Notes: generated by a model from the sequence alone, not told the origin. A DNA stretch of 64,000 nt from JASGDN01 sp049840815 (GCA_049840815.1 JASGJI010000001.1:1-64000); one strand, 5' to 3'. Shown: positions 1 through 9,052, counted from the stretch's first letter. Made by a program: numbers and translations.

Positions 1-431
1 CAGATCATCGCCTCCCAGCTCAAGGAGATCGGCGGCGAGATCACGGTCACCGCAATGGAAGGCGCTGCCCGCCGCGAGAAAACGCGGGTCAAGATGGACT
101 ACGACTTCAGCCTCGGCTACTACACCACCGATATCATCGACCCCGATGAGCTGACCGCCTTCGCGGTCGCCAGCACCGGTGGCGCCATCGCCAAATGGAC
201 CAATTACAAGAACGACGAGGTCGACACGCTGACCGCACAAGCCGCAGCGGAGCACGACTGGGATACCAGGGCCAAGCTCTACGACAGATCCAGCAATTGC
301 ACTCCGATGATGCGCCGATGATCTTCCTCTTCTACCCGCAGGGTGGCGTGGCGACCTCGTCCGCCGTCCAGGACTTCAAGGTCCTCCCGACCGGGAATTA
401 CCGGCTCTGGGATACGTGGAAGAAGGCCTGA
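1..431 (+). CDS. ABC transporter solute-binding protein (SBP_bac_5, peptide/nickel type), 5'-partial and frameshifted
   Basis: This is the C-terminal end of a family-5 solute-binding protein that captures peptides or similar solutes outside the cell and delivers them to the two permeases that follow. Frame 1 reads QIIASQLKEIGGEITVT... up to AKLYD. The natural continuation, QIQQLHSDDAPMIFLFYPQG, lies in frame 3 and ends in NYRLWDTWKKA and TGA at 429-431. Restoring one C after position 285 (GAC-CAG-ATC) rejoins the frames. Read literally, frame 1 stops at 321. The indel is either a sequencing error or a recent mutation; I cannot tell which. The 5' part lies outside the window. The family call is firm; the substrate is unknown. 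Confidence 0.8.
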
Positions 432-509
432 TCCGCATGTGGCGGGGGCGACCGAACGGCGGTCGCCCCTGCGCCTCCCCACCTGACCTCCGACGGCCCG
501 GAGTGCCCC

Positions 510-1445
510 ATGCTTGCCTACATTTCCCGCCGCATCCTGCAGATGATCCCGGTCCTCTTCCTGCTCACGCTCTTCATCTTCTTCCTGATCCGCTTCATTC
601 CCGGCGATCCCGCCTCCGCCATCCTGGGCGACAAGGCGACGACCGAGATGGTGGCCAATCTGCGCGCCCGGCTCCGGCTGGACGATCCACTCTGGCAGCA
701 ATATCTCGTCTTCATGCGCAACCTGATCTTCCACGGCGACATGGGCAATTCGATCCGCAAGGGCGACCCGGTGATCGAACTCGTCACGCATCGCCTGCCG
801 CCCACCATCTTCCTGGCCGTCTACGCCTCGGTCCTCTCGCTCATCATCACCGTGCCGCTCGCGGCCATTGCGGCGCTGAACAACAACCGTTGGCCTGATT
901 ATGCCGTGCGCACGTTCGCCATGATCTCGCTGGCGATGCCGGCCTACTGGATCGGCATGATGCTCCTCCAGTTCTTCGCCGTGAAGTACAAGATCTTCCC
1001 CGTGGCCGGGTATGGAAAGGGATTCCTCGGGCACCTGGAATCACTCTTCCTGCCTTCGCTCGCCCTCGCACTCGGCATCGCGTCCATCCTCATCCGCTCG
1101 CTCCGCAACTCCCTGCTGGAGACGCTCAACGCCGACTATGTCCGCACCGCCCGCGCGAAAGGTCTCTCCGGGAGGGGCGTCTTCATCTGGCACGTCCTCC
1201 GCACCTCGGCGCTCTCCACGCTGACGATCCTCAGCGTGAACTTCGCCTACCTCATCGGCGGCGCGGCGGTGACGGAGACGATCTTCGCCATCCCGGGTAT
1301 CGGCAGCCTCGTCGTCAGCTCGATCTTCAACCGCGACTATCCGGTGATCCAGGGCACCACGCTCTTCTTTGGCCTGCTGGTGTTGGTGATCAGCCTCATC
1401 ACCGATGTCATCTACGCCATGCTCGACCCGCGCGTCCAGTACTGA
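510..1445 (+). CDS. ABC transporter permease (DppB/OppB type)
   Basis: Integral membrane permease of a peptide/nickel-type importer. The protein has 311 residues, the usual length for the DppB class. It opens with MLAYISRRILQMIPVLFLL, the typical cytoplasmic start plus first helix, followed by the family's IPGDPA motif near residue 30. The cytoplasmic EAA-type loop that contacts the ATPase is near residues 209-232 (DYVRTARAKGLSGRGVF). It lies 78 bases after the binding-protein gene and is followed by the second permease, so the three form one transcription unit. No ATPase gene follows inside the window. The substrate cannot be read from the sequence. Confidence 0.93.
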   Translation: MLAYISRRILQMIPVLFLLTLFIFFLIRFIPGDPASAILGDKATTEMVANLRARLRLDDPLWQQYLVFMRNLIFHGDMGNSIRKGDPVIELVTHRLPPTIFLAVYASVLSLIITVPLAAIAALNNNRWPDYAVRTFAMISLAMPAYWIGMMLLQFFAVKYKIFPVAGYGKGFLGHLESLFLPSLALALGIASILIRSLRNSLLETLNADYVRTARAKGLSGRGVFIWHVLRTSALSTLTILSVNFAYLIGGAAVTETIFAIPGIGSLVVSSIFNRDYPVIQGTTLFFGLLVLVISLITDVIYAMLDPRVQY

Positions 1446-1485
1446 GCGAGCGACCGCCTTGCCTGACTTCCGGGAGGAGTCCCCG

Positions 1486-2379
1486 TTGGCTTCCGATGCC
1501 ATCACGCAGCCACAGCCGCAACCACAACCCCTCGCCAACGCCGCCGAGAAACGGAACCGACCGCCCCGCCGGATATGGACGCGCAACCCATCGCTGGTCG
1601 CGGGACTGGTCCTGCTCGCCGTGCTCCTGGTGATCGTGATCGTGGTGCCCATCGTCAGCCCGTATTCCATCACCGATCCCGATTTCTCGAATCCCACCTT
1701 CGCCAGCCCGAGCCTCCGCCACCCGCTCGGCACGGACAACTTCGGGCGCGACATCTTCACCCGCATCGCCGCCGGGGGCCGGATCGATCTCCTGATCGCC
1801 GTCGTCGCGACCGGAGTCACCCTGATCGTGGGCACGATCCTCGGCCTCATCACCGGCTTCTTCGGCGGCTGGATCGATGCCATCATCATGCGCGTCGTCG
1901 ATCTCACCGTCGCCATCCCGACGCTGGTGCTGGTGATCGCGCTGGTCGCCATTCTCGGAACCGGCACGATGAACATCATCTACGCGATCTGGCTGGTCGG
2001 CTGGGTGACGTATGCGCGCATCATCCGGGGCGAGACGATCGTGGCGCGGCGCATGGAGTATGTGGAAGCCGCCCGCGTGATCGGGATGGGCAACGGGCGG
2101 ATCATGTGGCGGCACATCGTGCCGAACGTGATCGTGGCGGCGGTCATCTTCGCGATGGCGGACGTGGTGCTCAACATCCTGCTCAGCTCCAGCCTCTCGT
2201 TCCTCGGGCTCGGCGTGCAATCGCCGAGTCCGGAATGGGGGCTGATGGTGAGCGAGGCGCGCGACTTCTTCCTGAAGGACTGGCGGTTGATGACCTATCC
2301 AGGCCTTGCCATCCTCTTCACGGGCGCCGCCTTCGGCCTCATCGGCGACGGCCTTGGCCAGGCCCTCCGCCGCCGGTAG
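1486..2379 (+). CDS. ABC transporter permease (DppC/OppC type), TTG start
   Basis: Second permease of the importer, about 297 residues. The chosen start is TTG at 1486 because an ideal Shine-Dalgarno sequence, GGGAGGAG, ends about 7 bases upstream. An upstream ATG in frame at 1405 would overlap the previous gene by 41 bases and add a tail unlike the family. The N-terminus has a QPQPQPQP run, then a first helix (LVLLAVLLVIVIVVPIV). The DppC hallmarks HPLGTDNFGRDIFTRI and the EAA loop near residue 192 (YVEAARVIGMGNGRIMWRHI) are present. It pairs with the DppB-type permease to form the membrane channel. Confidence 0.92.
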   Translation: MASDAITQPQPQPQPLANAAEKRNRPPRRIWTRNPSLVAGLVLLAVLLVIVIVVPIVSPYSITDPDFSNPTFASPSLRHPLGTDNFGRDIFTRIAAGGRIDLLIAVVATGVTLIVGTILGLITGFFGGWIDAIIMRVVDLTVAIPTLVLVIALVAILGTGTMNIIYAIWLVGWVTYARIIRGETIVARRMEYVEAARVIGMGNGRIMWRHIVPNVIVAAVIFAMADVVLNILLSSSLSFLGLGVQSPSPEWGLMVSEARDFFLKDWRLMTYPGLAILFTGAAFGLIGDGLGQALRRR

Positions 2380-2438
2380 AAGTTCCCTCGCGCGACGGGC
2401 GACGGAATCATCCCGAGTACTCGCGAATGAGCCGTTGC

Positions 2439-2454
2439 GGGCGCATTCGCGCCC
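2439..2454. terminator. Short GC hairpin after the permease gene
   Basis: GGGCGC-ATTC-GCGCCC, a 6-bp perfect stem with a 4-base loop, 60 bases after the dppC-type stop and between convergent genes. There is no T-run, so the terminator role is inferred from position. Confidence 0.4.
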
Positions 2455-2539
2455 ATGCAGCATTCCGGTTCCGCCGCTTGCTCGGAATGACATCCGGCCT
2501 TCGTAGGGTAGCTCCTCGTGGGCTGCCGAGATGAAGAAA

Positions 2540-3676
2540 CTACGACCGGCGGCGACGCACACCGGGACGATCCGGACCCAGCCGGAAGGTTTCGGGGGCC
2601 GGCGTCCCGAACTCGGCAAGGTCCGCGAGCACCCGTCCGATCGCCGGCGTGAACTTGAACCCGTGCCCGCTGAATCCCGCCGCGACCGTCACTGGTCCCT
2701 CCCGGTCGAGGATGAAGTGCTCATCCTCCGTCAGCGTGTAGGTACAGCTGATCGGTGCGGGCTGCGTCCAGTCCACGCCGGGAATCCACTCCTCCACATA
2801 GCGCTGGAGGTCCTTCAACTGCTCCGGTTCCGGCAGGAAATCACGGCGGTCGGGATCGACCTCCTGCCCGACGGCGTGCCAGCCTACCTTCAACCCCTCG
2901 CCCGGACTGATCAGCCCGTAGATGCCGGAACGCCAGTATCCGTACTTCGCGCCATCCGCCGGCCGGTGATTGAAGCTCGGCCACGCGAGCTCGTCCGTTG
3001 GGGCAATCAGCGGGAAATGCGCTGGTTGCTCCTGCGTCACCCGCAGCGGTGGCAGCCGGTCACCCAGCAGCTTCGCGCTCCATCCGCCCGCCGCCACGAT
3101 CACCCGTTTCACGCGGTAGGCACGGTCCTCGGTCCTCACCACCGCGTCGTCGTCGTTGATCTCGATCGCCGTCACACGCGTGTTCGGGAGGATCGTGCCG
3201 CCCAGCGCGCGGATCTGCCCGTGAAACGCCCGCAGCGTATCATCGGCCCGCACTGGTCCAGCCTGCGGGAAGAACAACGCCGTCTGCTCGAACCGCCATC
3301 CCGGCCAGCGTTCCGCCGCCTCGTCCGGCCCGTAGAGCGTCGATTCGATCCCGCCCGCGACCGTCTTCGCCCGAAGCTGCGCATTCTCCGCTTCTGGCGC
3401 GATGTTGATGAGCCCGACCAGGCTCAGCAGGGACATCCCGGAATCCGTCTCCAGCTCCCGATAAAGCGTGAACGCCTCCTTCAGGAGCGCGATGTAGTCG
3501 GGATCGGGATAGGCGGGGTTGAAATTCCGCGTCTGCCCGTGCGAGGCGCCCTTCGTATGGTTGAGCTCGAATTGCTCCAGCAGCAGCGGAGCCTTGCCAC
3601 GACGGGCCAGGTGCCACGCCGCCGCCGAGCCCATCGCCCCAGCCCCGATCACCAGATACTCGCTGTCGTACGCCAC
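2540..3676 (-). CDS. FAD-dependent oxidoreductase, monomeric sarcosine oxidase / N-methyltryptophan oxidase family
   Basis: Flavoprotein amine oxidase that would oxidatively demethylate N-methyl amino acids such as sarcosine, giving formaldehyde and hydrogen peroxide. About 378 residues. The N-terminal dinucleotide motif is YLVIGAGAMGSAAAWHLARR. The segment SCTYTLTEDEHFILD places a cysteine near residue 311, matching the covalent-flavin cysteine of Bacillus monomeric sarcosine oxidase, followed by the family signature GFSGHGFKFTPAIG. The start is set at GTG 3676 because the purine-rich AAAGGG lies 8 bases upstream; it overlaps the alternative GTG at 3685. Convergent with the permease gene. 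The exact substrate is an inference. Confidence 0.85.
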   Translation of the reverse strand: MAYDSEYLVIGAGAMGSAAAWHLARRGKAPLLLEQFELNHTKGASHGQTRNFNPAYPDPDYIALLKEAFTLYRELETDSGMSLLSLVGLINIAPEAENAQLRAKTVAGGIESTLYGPDEAAERWPGWRFEQTALFFPQAGPVRADDTLRAFHGQIRALGGTILPNTRVTAIEINDDDAVVRTEDRAYRVKRVIVAAGGWSAKLLGDRLPPLRVTQEQPAHFPLIAPTDELAWPSFNHRPADGAKYGYWRSGIYGLISPGEGLKVGWHAVGQEVDPDRRDFLPEPEQLKDLQRYVEEWIPGVDWTQPAPISCTYTLTEDEHFILDREGPVTVAAGFSGHGFKFTPAIGRVLADLAEFGTPAPETFRLGPDRPGVRRRRS

Positions 3677-3850
3677 GCTTCGCACCCTTTCTCACCAACG
3701 CCGCCCCGATCGGGCTCACACCTCGCAGGATCGTACGCGCAAACGTCCCCGCTGCGTAGCCTCCGGCGTCCGCACCACCTTGCGCGGCGTGCAAATTGCG
3801 GCCACGATACCTAACGTCACCAATCCGTCGCCCCCCGAAGGAGCCGCTCC

Positions 3851-4660
3851 ATGTGCCACAACGATTGCCCGGTCATCCCCGTATCCGGCGGTGCGCCCAT
3901 CACCGAGACATCCATCGACCTCGCCACCCAGGGGGAGGGCGCGGCCTCCTTGCCGATCTTCACGGTCGAACCGGAGGGCGACACCGCCGTTCCCGGCATC
4001 CTGCTCATCTCGGACATCTACGGTCCCGGCCCCTTCTATCAGGACATGGCGCGTCGCCTCGCCCTGCTGGGCTACCGCGTCGCCCTCCCGGACTTCTTCT
4101 CCCGGCTGGAATCGCTGCCCGCCGATGCCGACCGCCAGACCGTCATGGGTCGCAATCGCAACCTCGACCAGCCGACCGCCCTGATCGACGTCCAGGGCAC
4201 GCTCGACTGGCTGCGCACGCAGGAGGGTGCGACGGGCCTCGCCACGGGCAAGATCGGCGTGATCGGGTTCTGCATGGGTGGCACCTACGTGATGCTGGCA
4301 GGCGCCCGCAGTCCACGGCCAGATGCCGGGGTCGCCTTCTATGGCTTCCCGAAGCGCGAACGCACTCCCACCAGCCCGATCATGCCCGCCGACGAGGACG
4401 AAGTCGCCGGGATGGACATGCCGCTGCTCGCGCTCTGGGGCGATCAGGATGCCGGGGTGGGCATGGAGAACGTCGCGGACTACGATGCGGCGCTGACGCG
4501 CTACACGAAGCCGCACGAGTTCTTCATCTACCCGGATATCGGCCACGCCTTCATGACCTTCGACGAATCCGCGCCCGCCTGGCCCTATGCGAAGGATGCC
4601 TGGGAGCGCACCGTCGCCCACTTCCGCACGCACCTGCAGGGCGGCGGGTCCGGTGCCTGA
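3851..4660 (+). CDS. Dienelactone hydrolase family protein
   Basis: Cytoplasmic alpha/beta hydrolase of the dienelactone hydrolase family, 269 residues. The nucleophile elbow is GFCMGG (Cys141), the acid lies in WGDQDAG (Asp198 or Asp200) and the histidine in IGHAF (His232), so the Cys-Asp-His triad looks intact. A Shine-Dalgarno AAGGAG lies about 7 bases before the ATG. The stop overlaps the start of the HD phosphohydrolase gene by 8 bases, so the two are translationally coupled. The family acts on dienelactones and related esters, but many members have other substrates. Confidence 0.88.
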   Translation: MCHNDCPVIPVSGGAPITETSIDLATQGEGAASLPIFTVEPEGDTAVPGILLISDIYGPGPFYQDMARRLALLGYRVALPDFFSRLESLPADADRQTVMGRNRNLDQPTALIDVQGTLDWLRTQEGATGLATGKIGVIGFCMGGTYVMLAGARSPRPDAGVAFYGFPKRERTPTSPIMPADEDEVAGMDMPLLALWGDQDAGVGMENVADYDAALTRYTKPHEFFIYPDIGHAFMTFDESAPAWPYAKDAWERTVAHFRTHLQGGGSGA

Positions 4661-5279
4661 ATCCACGAACCAGAAGACCTCGGTCTTCGCGACCTTGCTC
4701 GCCTTGAAGACCACCCCACGAACCGGCTGGGTCGATCGCGGGATTCCGGTGGAGGTCGCGGAGTCGGTCGCCGAGCACTCGTTGCAGACCGCGTTGATCG
4801 CCTGGATGACGGCGCTCGCCCATCCGGAGCGCGAACTGGACGCCGATCGGGTGCTGAAGCTCGCACTCGTCCACGACCTCGCGGAAGCCCTGATCGGCGA
4901 CATTCCGCCCTACGAGGCATCCGAAATCCCGGCGAGTGCAGCCGAGCGGCGTGCCTTCTTCGCGGTCCGCCGCGTCCGCACCCCGGAGCAGGCCGCCGTC
5001 AAACGCGCCGCCGAGGCGGACGCTACCGAACGCCTGCTGGCGATGATGCCGGAAGTGGTGCGCGCAGCGATCGGCTCTCTTCTGCACGAGTACGAAGCGC
5101 GGGAGACACCGGAATCACGGTTCGTGAAGGAGGTCGACGCCCTGGAGACCTTCCTCCAGGCCCGCGCCTACGCGGCTGAGCATCCCGACGTGCCGCTCGA
5201 CGGCTTCACGGATATGGCGATGCATGCCATCGCGGACGAGGACCTCGCCACCCTGCGCGACGAAGGAATGGCCCGCTGA
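4653..5279 (+). CDS. HD domain protein, YfbR/HDDC2-like 5'-deoxynucleotidase
   Basis: About 208 residues with a complete HD metal-dependent phosphohydrolase core: VAEHSLQTALIAW (His42) and ALVHDLAEALIGDIPP (His74-Asp75). This pattern is typical of the YfbR/HDDC2 group, which removes phosphate from deoxynucleoside monophosphates. The start is GTG at 4653, overlapping the last 8 bases of the dienelactone hydrolase gene. Longer readings would run well into that gene. Convergent with the secreted protein at 5301. The substrate is inferred from the family only. Confidence 0.82.
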   Translation: MPESTNQKTSVFATLLALKTTPRTGWVDRGIPVEVAESVAEHSLQTALIAWMTALAHPERELDADRVLKLALVHDLAEALIGDIPPYEASEIPASAAERRAFFAVRRVRTPEQAAVKRAAEADATERLLAMMPEVVRAAIGSLLHEYEARETPESRFVKEVDALETFLQARAYAAEHPDVPLDGFTDMAMHAIADEDLATLRDEGMAR

Positions 5280-5300
5280 CGACGGGTTGCCGATTCTGAC

Positions 5301-6350
5301 CTACGCGCCCCGGCGACCGGCCTTCGCAACCATGGCCTTGGCCAGCGCGGCGAGATTCGCCGGTACCACCGCACCGATGACATAGATGATTCCGCTCCCC
5401 GGAACGGTGAAGTAAAGGTTGGTCGCGTTCCCAACCGCCTCGCTCGCGAACTCGGTCTGCATCTGGTAATGCACCTCGCCGTCGACCCCGATCTGTTCGA
5501 TCTCCGGCGTCAACATGCCACCCCACGGCGACTTCACCGGCGTCGCCCGATCCTGGAGATAGGCGAGTTCATCATTCTCGCGCGCCAGCGTGAACGTACC
5601 GACCACGCCGACCGGATAGAGCTCGCCATCCGGATCATTGAAGTAGTTGATGATGCGATGCGCGCCGCGCCCGTCGCTCGCCTGGGAGGCCGTCTCCGGA
5701 GATCGCGGACTCCGTGCGATGCTCCCGGCCATATCCGGGGCCAACGCAAGGAAGTCATCCTCCGACAGGCCGGCCAGTACCGCGACACCATAGGGCGCGG
5801 TATCACCACTGGCCGGGACCGCCGCCGATCCCGATGCCCCGGCACGGGCCGAATCCGCTGTCACGAGCGGCTTGCCAGGCGCGTAGGCCGCGATCTGGGC
5901 GTTCACGAAATCGATGTCGCGCCCGAAGAACCAGTGCCAGACACCGTCATACTCCACGAGCCGCACAACATCGTTCGCGACCGATCCATCGGCGAACGAC
6001 TGCACAAACGAGACTTCAGCCGTGCCAGGATACGTGACCCCATTCACGCCCCAGGTCCAGTCGTAGGTGGTCATGCCCTGGACGGTGATCGGGCCAGGTC
6101 CGGTCGGAAACCACACGTCGCGGTACCAACCAGCAATCGCCTCCCTGGGGATGATGGCTGCGGCGTCCTTGTGCAGGTAGGTCAGCAGGGATGTGAGATC
6201 CTGGCCCTTCTCGTACTGTGCGAGCAGAACGGCCGTTTCCTCCGGTCCCAGCGATCGCTGGCGACCGAAGGCGGATGCCAGCGACCTCTCGCCGGTCAGC
6301 GCCGATCCCACCAACGTCGACAACACGAGTGTCCGTCGCGATGTGCGCAT
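5301..6350 (-). CDS. Secreted protein with an NTF2-like domain, function unknown
   Basis: About 349 residues. The start at 6350 (MRTSRRTLVLSTLVGSALTG) is preceded by GGGAGGG, and the twin-arginine-like start suggests export. The first half contains YDWTWGVNGVTYPGTAEVSF and YDGVWHWFFGRDID. This resembles the N-terminal domain of the zinc peptidase at 7949 (FGDWTWDATG... DGTRWRLIPD) and suggests an NTF2/SnoaL-like fold. The C-terminal half is predicted beta-rich and ends in a hydrophobic stretch (LYFTVPGSGIIYVIGAVV). No catalytic motif is recognised. Convergent with the HD gene 21 bases away. Confidence 0.65.
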   Translation of the reverse strand: MRTSRRTLVLSTLVGSALTGERSLASAFGRQRSLGPEETAVLLAQYEKGQDLTSLLTYLHKDAAAIIPREAIAGWYRDVWFPTGPGPITVQGMTTYDWTWGVNGVTYPGTAEVSFVQSFADGSVANDVVRLVEYDGVWHWFFGRDIDFVNAQIAAYAPGKPLVTADSARAGASGSAAVPASGDTAPYGVAVLAGLSEDDFLALAPDMAGSIARSPRSPETASQASDGRGAHRIINYFNDPDGELYPVGVVGTFTLARENDELAYLQDRATPVKSPWGGMLTPEIEQIGVDGEVHYQMQTEFASEAVGNATNLYFTVPGSGIIYVIGAVVPANLAALAKAMVAKAGRRGA

Positions 6351-6548
6351 ACGTCCCTCCCGGAATGCAACGAGGCCTTCCACGGTGTCCCATGGCCCCA
6401 TCATCCGGCACGTCCCGAAGGATCGTCAATCGGACTCCCCCGCCAAGTGAGCCAGCAAGCCAGCAACCGCCAGTGCATGTCGGCCCACGGACGCCGGAAA
6501 GGCCTGCTTCGGCAGGCCCTTCCGATGATTGCGGATTGTGCAGATGGG

Positions 6549-7613
6549 TTACGACGCTGGCGTCGCGGCGAGATCCGGCGTGGCTTCAGGCGTCGTCGGC
6601 GCGTCCTGGCCCATCATGCCGGCAGCGAGCGCGGTCGTGTTCCAGGTGATCATCTTGATGTAGGTATCGCCGTTGCTGCCCGGCTCGCCGAGTGCATCGG
6701 TGTAGAGCGTCGCGCCCACCTTCACGCCGGCCTCATTCGCGATCGCCTCCAGAAGTTGCGGGTTCTCGATGTTCTCCGGGAAGATCGCCTTCACGTTCGC
6801 GGACTTGATCTCATCGACCAGTTCCGCGATCTGCTGGGCAGACGGCTCGGCCTCCTCCGTGGAGAGGCCGAGGATCGTGCCAACGATCTCGATGCCGTAG
6901 GCATCGGTGTAGTAGCCAAGCGCATCGTGCGAGGTGACGATCCGTCGCTCGTCCGCAGGCACGGCGCCGATCTGCTCCTTCACCCAGGTGTCGAGCTTCC
7001 CGAGCTGACCGACGTAGGCATCGTGCGCGCGCTGGAACGTCGCGCGCATGTCCAGATCGCCATTCCCGAGCGCGGTCGCAATGGTGCCGCATGCGGTGAT
7101 GCTGTTCTGGACGTTACCCCAGATGTGCGGATCGGTGTCGCCGTGGTCGTGACCGTCGCCCTCGTGCTCCTCTTCATGCTCGTGGTCGTGACCTTCACCC
7201 TCGGTCAGCGTGCGGACGGTGATGCCCTCCGACACGACGACGCGCGTAGCAGAGGTACCGGAGGCCGACACCATGTCATCCAGCCACGTCTCGAACCCGA
7301 GCCCGATTTCGAAGATCAGGTTGGCATCGGCAATCGCCGCGACCTGTTCCGGGGTCGGATCGAAGCTGTGTGTGTCGCCGCCAGCGGGCACGATGGTGGA
7401 AAGGTCGATCGCGTCACCACCGATGTTCCTCAGCCAGTCCTCCAGCACGCTGAACGTGGCGACGACCTTCAGCTTGGTGCCCTGCGCGGCGGTGGGCAGC
7501 GATGCCCCTGCCCCGGCAATCGCCAGCAAGGCGGCAGCCGACGCGCTGGATGCAATCAACGAGCGGCGAGACAGGCGCGATGAGACCAGTGAGGACGTTG
7601 CGAGCGTGGACAT
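6549..7613 (-). CDS. znuA: Metal ABC transporter solute-binding protein (ZnuA-like)
   Basis: Extracellular metal-binding protein of the cluster A-I (TroA/ZnuA) family, about 354 residues. A signal sequence with SRRSLIASSASAAALLAIAG is followed by the family start LKVVATFSVLEDWLRNIGG. Metal ligands include the His in GDTHSFDPTPEQ, then an acidic His-rich loop (GEGHDHEHEEEHEGDGHDHG) typical of zinc-binding members, DPHIWGNV, and the Glu/Asp region near the end. The start at 7613 has AGGAG 11 bases upstream; ATG 7655 lacks a clear site. No permease or ATPase gene is adjacent, so it must work with components encoded elsewhere. A sigma-70-like promoter lies at 7761-7790. Confidence 0.88.
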   Translation of the reverse strand: MSTLATSSLVSSRLSRRSLIASSASAAALLAIAGAGASLPTAAQGTKLKVVATFSVLEDWLRNIGGDAIDLSTIVPAGGDTHSFDPTPEQVAAIADANLIFEIGLGFETWLDDMVSASGTSATRVVVSEGITVRTLTEGEGHDHEHEEEHEGDGHDHGDTDPHIWGNVQNSITACGTIATALGNGDLDMRATFQRAHDAYVGQLGKLDTWVKEQIGAVPADERRIVTSHDALGYYTDAYGIEIVGTILGLSTEEAEPSAQQIAELVDEIKSANVKAIFPENIENPQLLEAIANEAGVKVGATLYTDALGEPGSNGDTYIKMITWNTTALAAGMMGQDAPTTPEATPDLAATPAS

Positions 7614-7676
7614 CGGGAATGGTGCTCCTGGTTCCAGGTGAGGGGGCCGCGCCATACGCGGTCGATTCCGGTGGGG

Positions 7677-7703
7677 CGATGACCTGCTTGAGCCAGGTCA
7701 TCG
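7677..7703. promoter_or_regulatory. 10-bp inverted repeat in the znuA-like leader
   Basis: CGATGACCTG-CTTGAGC-CAGGTCATCG, a perfect 10-bp dyad with a 7-base loop, about 65 bases upstream of the binding-protein start and downstream of its promoter. It could be an RNA hairpin in the leader or a repressor site. No T-run follows on the minus strand. Confidence 0.4.
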
Positions 7704-7760
7704 TTTATGCTTCGATGGAGCGAGACACGCTGGTGAGCGCTCCAATCGAGACCGAGTATC

Positions 7761-7790
7761 ATTCTATCGACGTATCCGTGCGACTGTCAA
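7761..7790 (-). promoter_or_regulatory. Sigma-70-like promoter for the znuA-like gene
   Basis: Minus strand TTGACA (7785-7790), an 18-base spacer, then TAGAAT (7761-7766). Both hexamers are close to consensus, with the leader running to the start at 7613. The -10 overlaps AATGATA, which resembles half of Zur/Fur-type operators; zinc-responsive control is an inference. Confidence 0.6.
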
Positions 7791-7948
7791 TGTCCTACGG
7801 AGCCGCAATGCGCTATCCTGCGGAACTCCGGACGCCATCGAAGCGTCCTGCATGGTGAGAAGGCGGCGCAACGCCCTCGTCTCCCCGCCACCCTGCCTCG
7901 CCCGTTCGTTCCCGTTCCCGACACCCCCACCAGAAGGATCGTTCCCTG

Positions 7949-9034
7949 ATGAACATGCGTTGTGGCTACGCTCGTCCACTGGCGGTGATGCTCGTCATGG
8001 TGATTGCGCTTGGGATCTTCAGCCCGTTTTCCGGGACCACCCTCGCGCGGCAGGCCACCTCCGATGAGCAGGGCGTCCGCACCGCCATCGCCGATCTCGA
8101 TCGCTTCGATCGGGACGGCAACATGAGCGCCTATTACGATCGCCTCGCCCCGGCCTTCCGGAATGTCGTCCCCCGAAGCGTCTGGATCGGATGGGCATCG
8201 CTCAATCCGGACCTCGTGCCCATTGGTGCCGATGCGACCGGCGAGATCAGCTTCGGCGACTGGACCTGGGATGCCACCGGGGAAGACTTCGAGGATGTTG
8301 CCACGGTGGCCGCTGGCAACGCGGACCTTCACTTCGTGAACGATGGCACCCGCTGGCGGCTGATCCCGGACCTCGACCCGGACGCGGTGAACGACGAGGG
8401 CACCAAGGCGGCCAGCGATTTCTCCTACACCAGCCCGATCGACGATCCGGACTATGCGAAGATCGACGAGTTCTGGGCGCGCACCTTCCACGATGCTGGC
8501 AAGGACTCCGCCTATCGACCGGCTCGCGGCGTCGTGGACGTGACCAGCAACGACCAGATTTCGGCAGGGTGCGGCACCGCCAAGCAGATCGAGGATCGGG
8601 GCATGTACTACTGCACGATCGACGAGACGATCTACTTCAGCGGGGAGTTCCGCGACCTGGTGATCGAGAACGTCGGCGAGTGGGCATGGATCACGGGTGT
8701 CGCCCACGAGTGGGGGCATCACATCCAGCAGTTGATGGGCTTCGACCAGTCCCAGCAGCCGGAACTCGATCAGGGCTACTACACGATCGAACTGGAGCTG
8801 CAGGCGGATTGCCTCTCCGGCATGTACAGCCAGGACGCCTATGCGCACGGCGAGATCGGCGACAAGCAGATGAAGGAAGCCGACGCGATCATGGAAGCGA
8901 TCGGCGACCCGACCGGCACCGCGTGGGACGATCCGGATGCCCACGGTACGGGCGAGCAGCGCCAGGCATCGCTGATGAACGGCTTCAACAACGGCCTTCT
9001 CGGCTGCCGCGTGGACCTCGCCGACGCGAAATAG
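7949..9034 (+). CDS. Secreted neutral zinc metallopeptidase with N-terminal NTF2-like domain
   Basis: 361 residues. An N-terminal signal segment (PLAVMLVMVIALGIFSPF) precedes an NTF2-like domain (about residues 40-150, DWTWDATG ... FVNDGTRWRLIPD), then a putative zinc peptidase domain of the YpfJ type. The active site is VAHEWGHHIQQL (His253, Glu254, His257), with a third ligand likely in IELELQADCLSG (around Glu283). Shine-Dalgarno AAGGA lies upstream of ATG 7949. It is divergent from the zinc-binding-protein gene; both use zinc, but shared regulation is not shown. Followed by a strong 15-bp hairpin. Confidence 0.82.
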   Translation: MNMRCGYARPLAVMLVMVIALGIFSPFSGTTLARQATSDEQGVRTAIADLDRFDRDGNMSAYYDRLAPAFRNVVPRSVWIGWASLNPDLVPIGADATGEISFGDWTWDATGEDFEDVATVAAGNADLHFVNDGTRWRLIPDLDPDAVNDEGTKAASDFSYTSPIDDPDYAKIDEFWARTFHDAGKDSAYRPARGVVDVTSNDQISAGCGTAKQIEDRGMYYCTIDETIYFSGEFRDLVIENVGEWAWITGVAHEWGHHIQQLMGFDQSQQPELDQGYYTIELELQADCLSGMYSQDAYAHGEIGDKQMKEADAIMEAIGDPTGTAWDDPDAHGTGEQRQASLMNGFNNGLLGCRVDLADAK

Positions 9035-9052
9035 GCTGCCTCGAATCCATGC

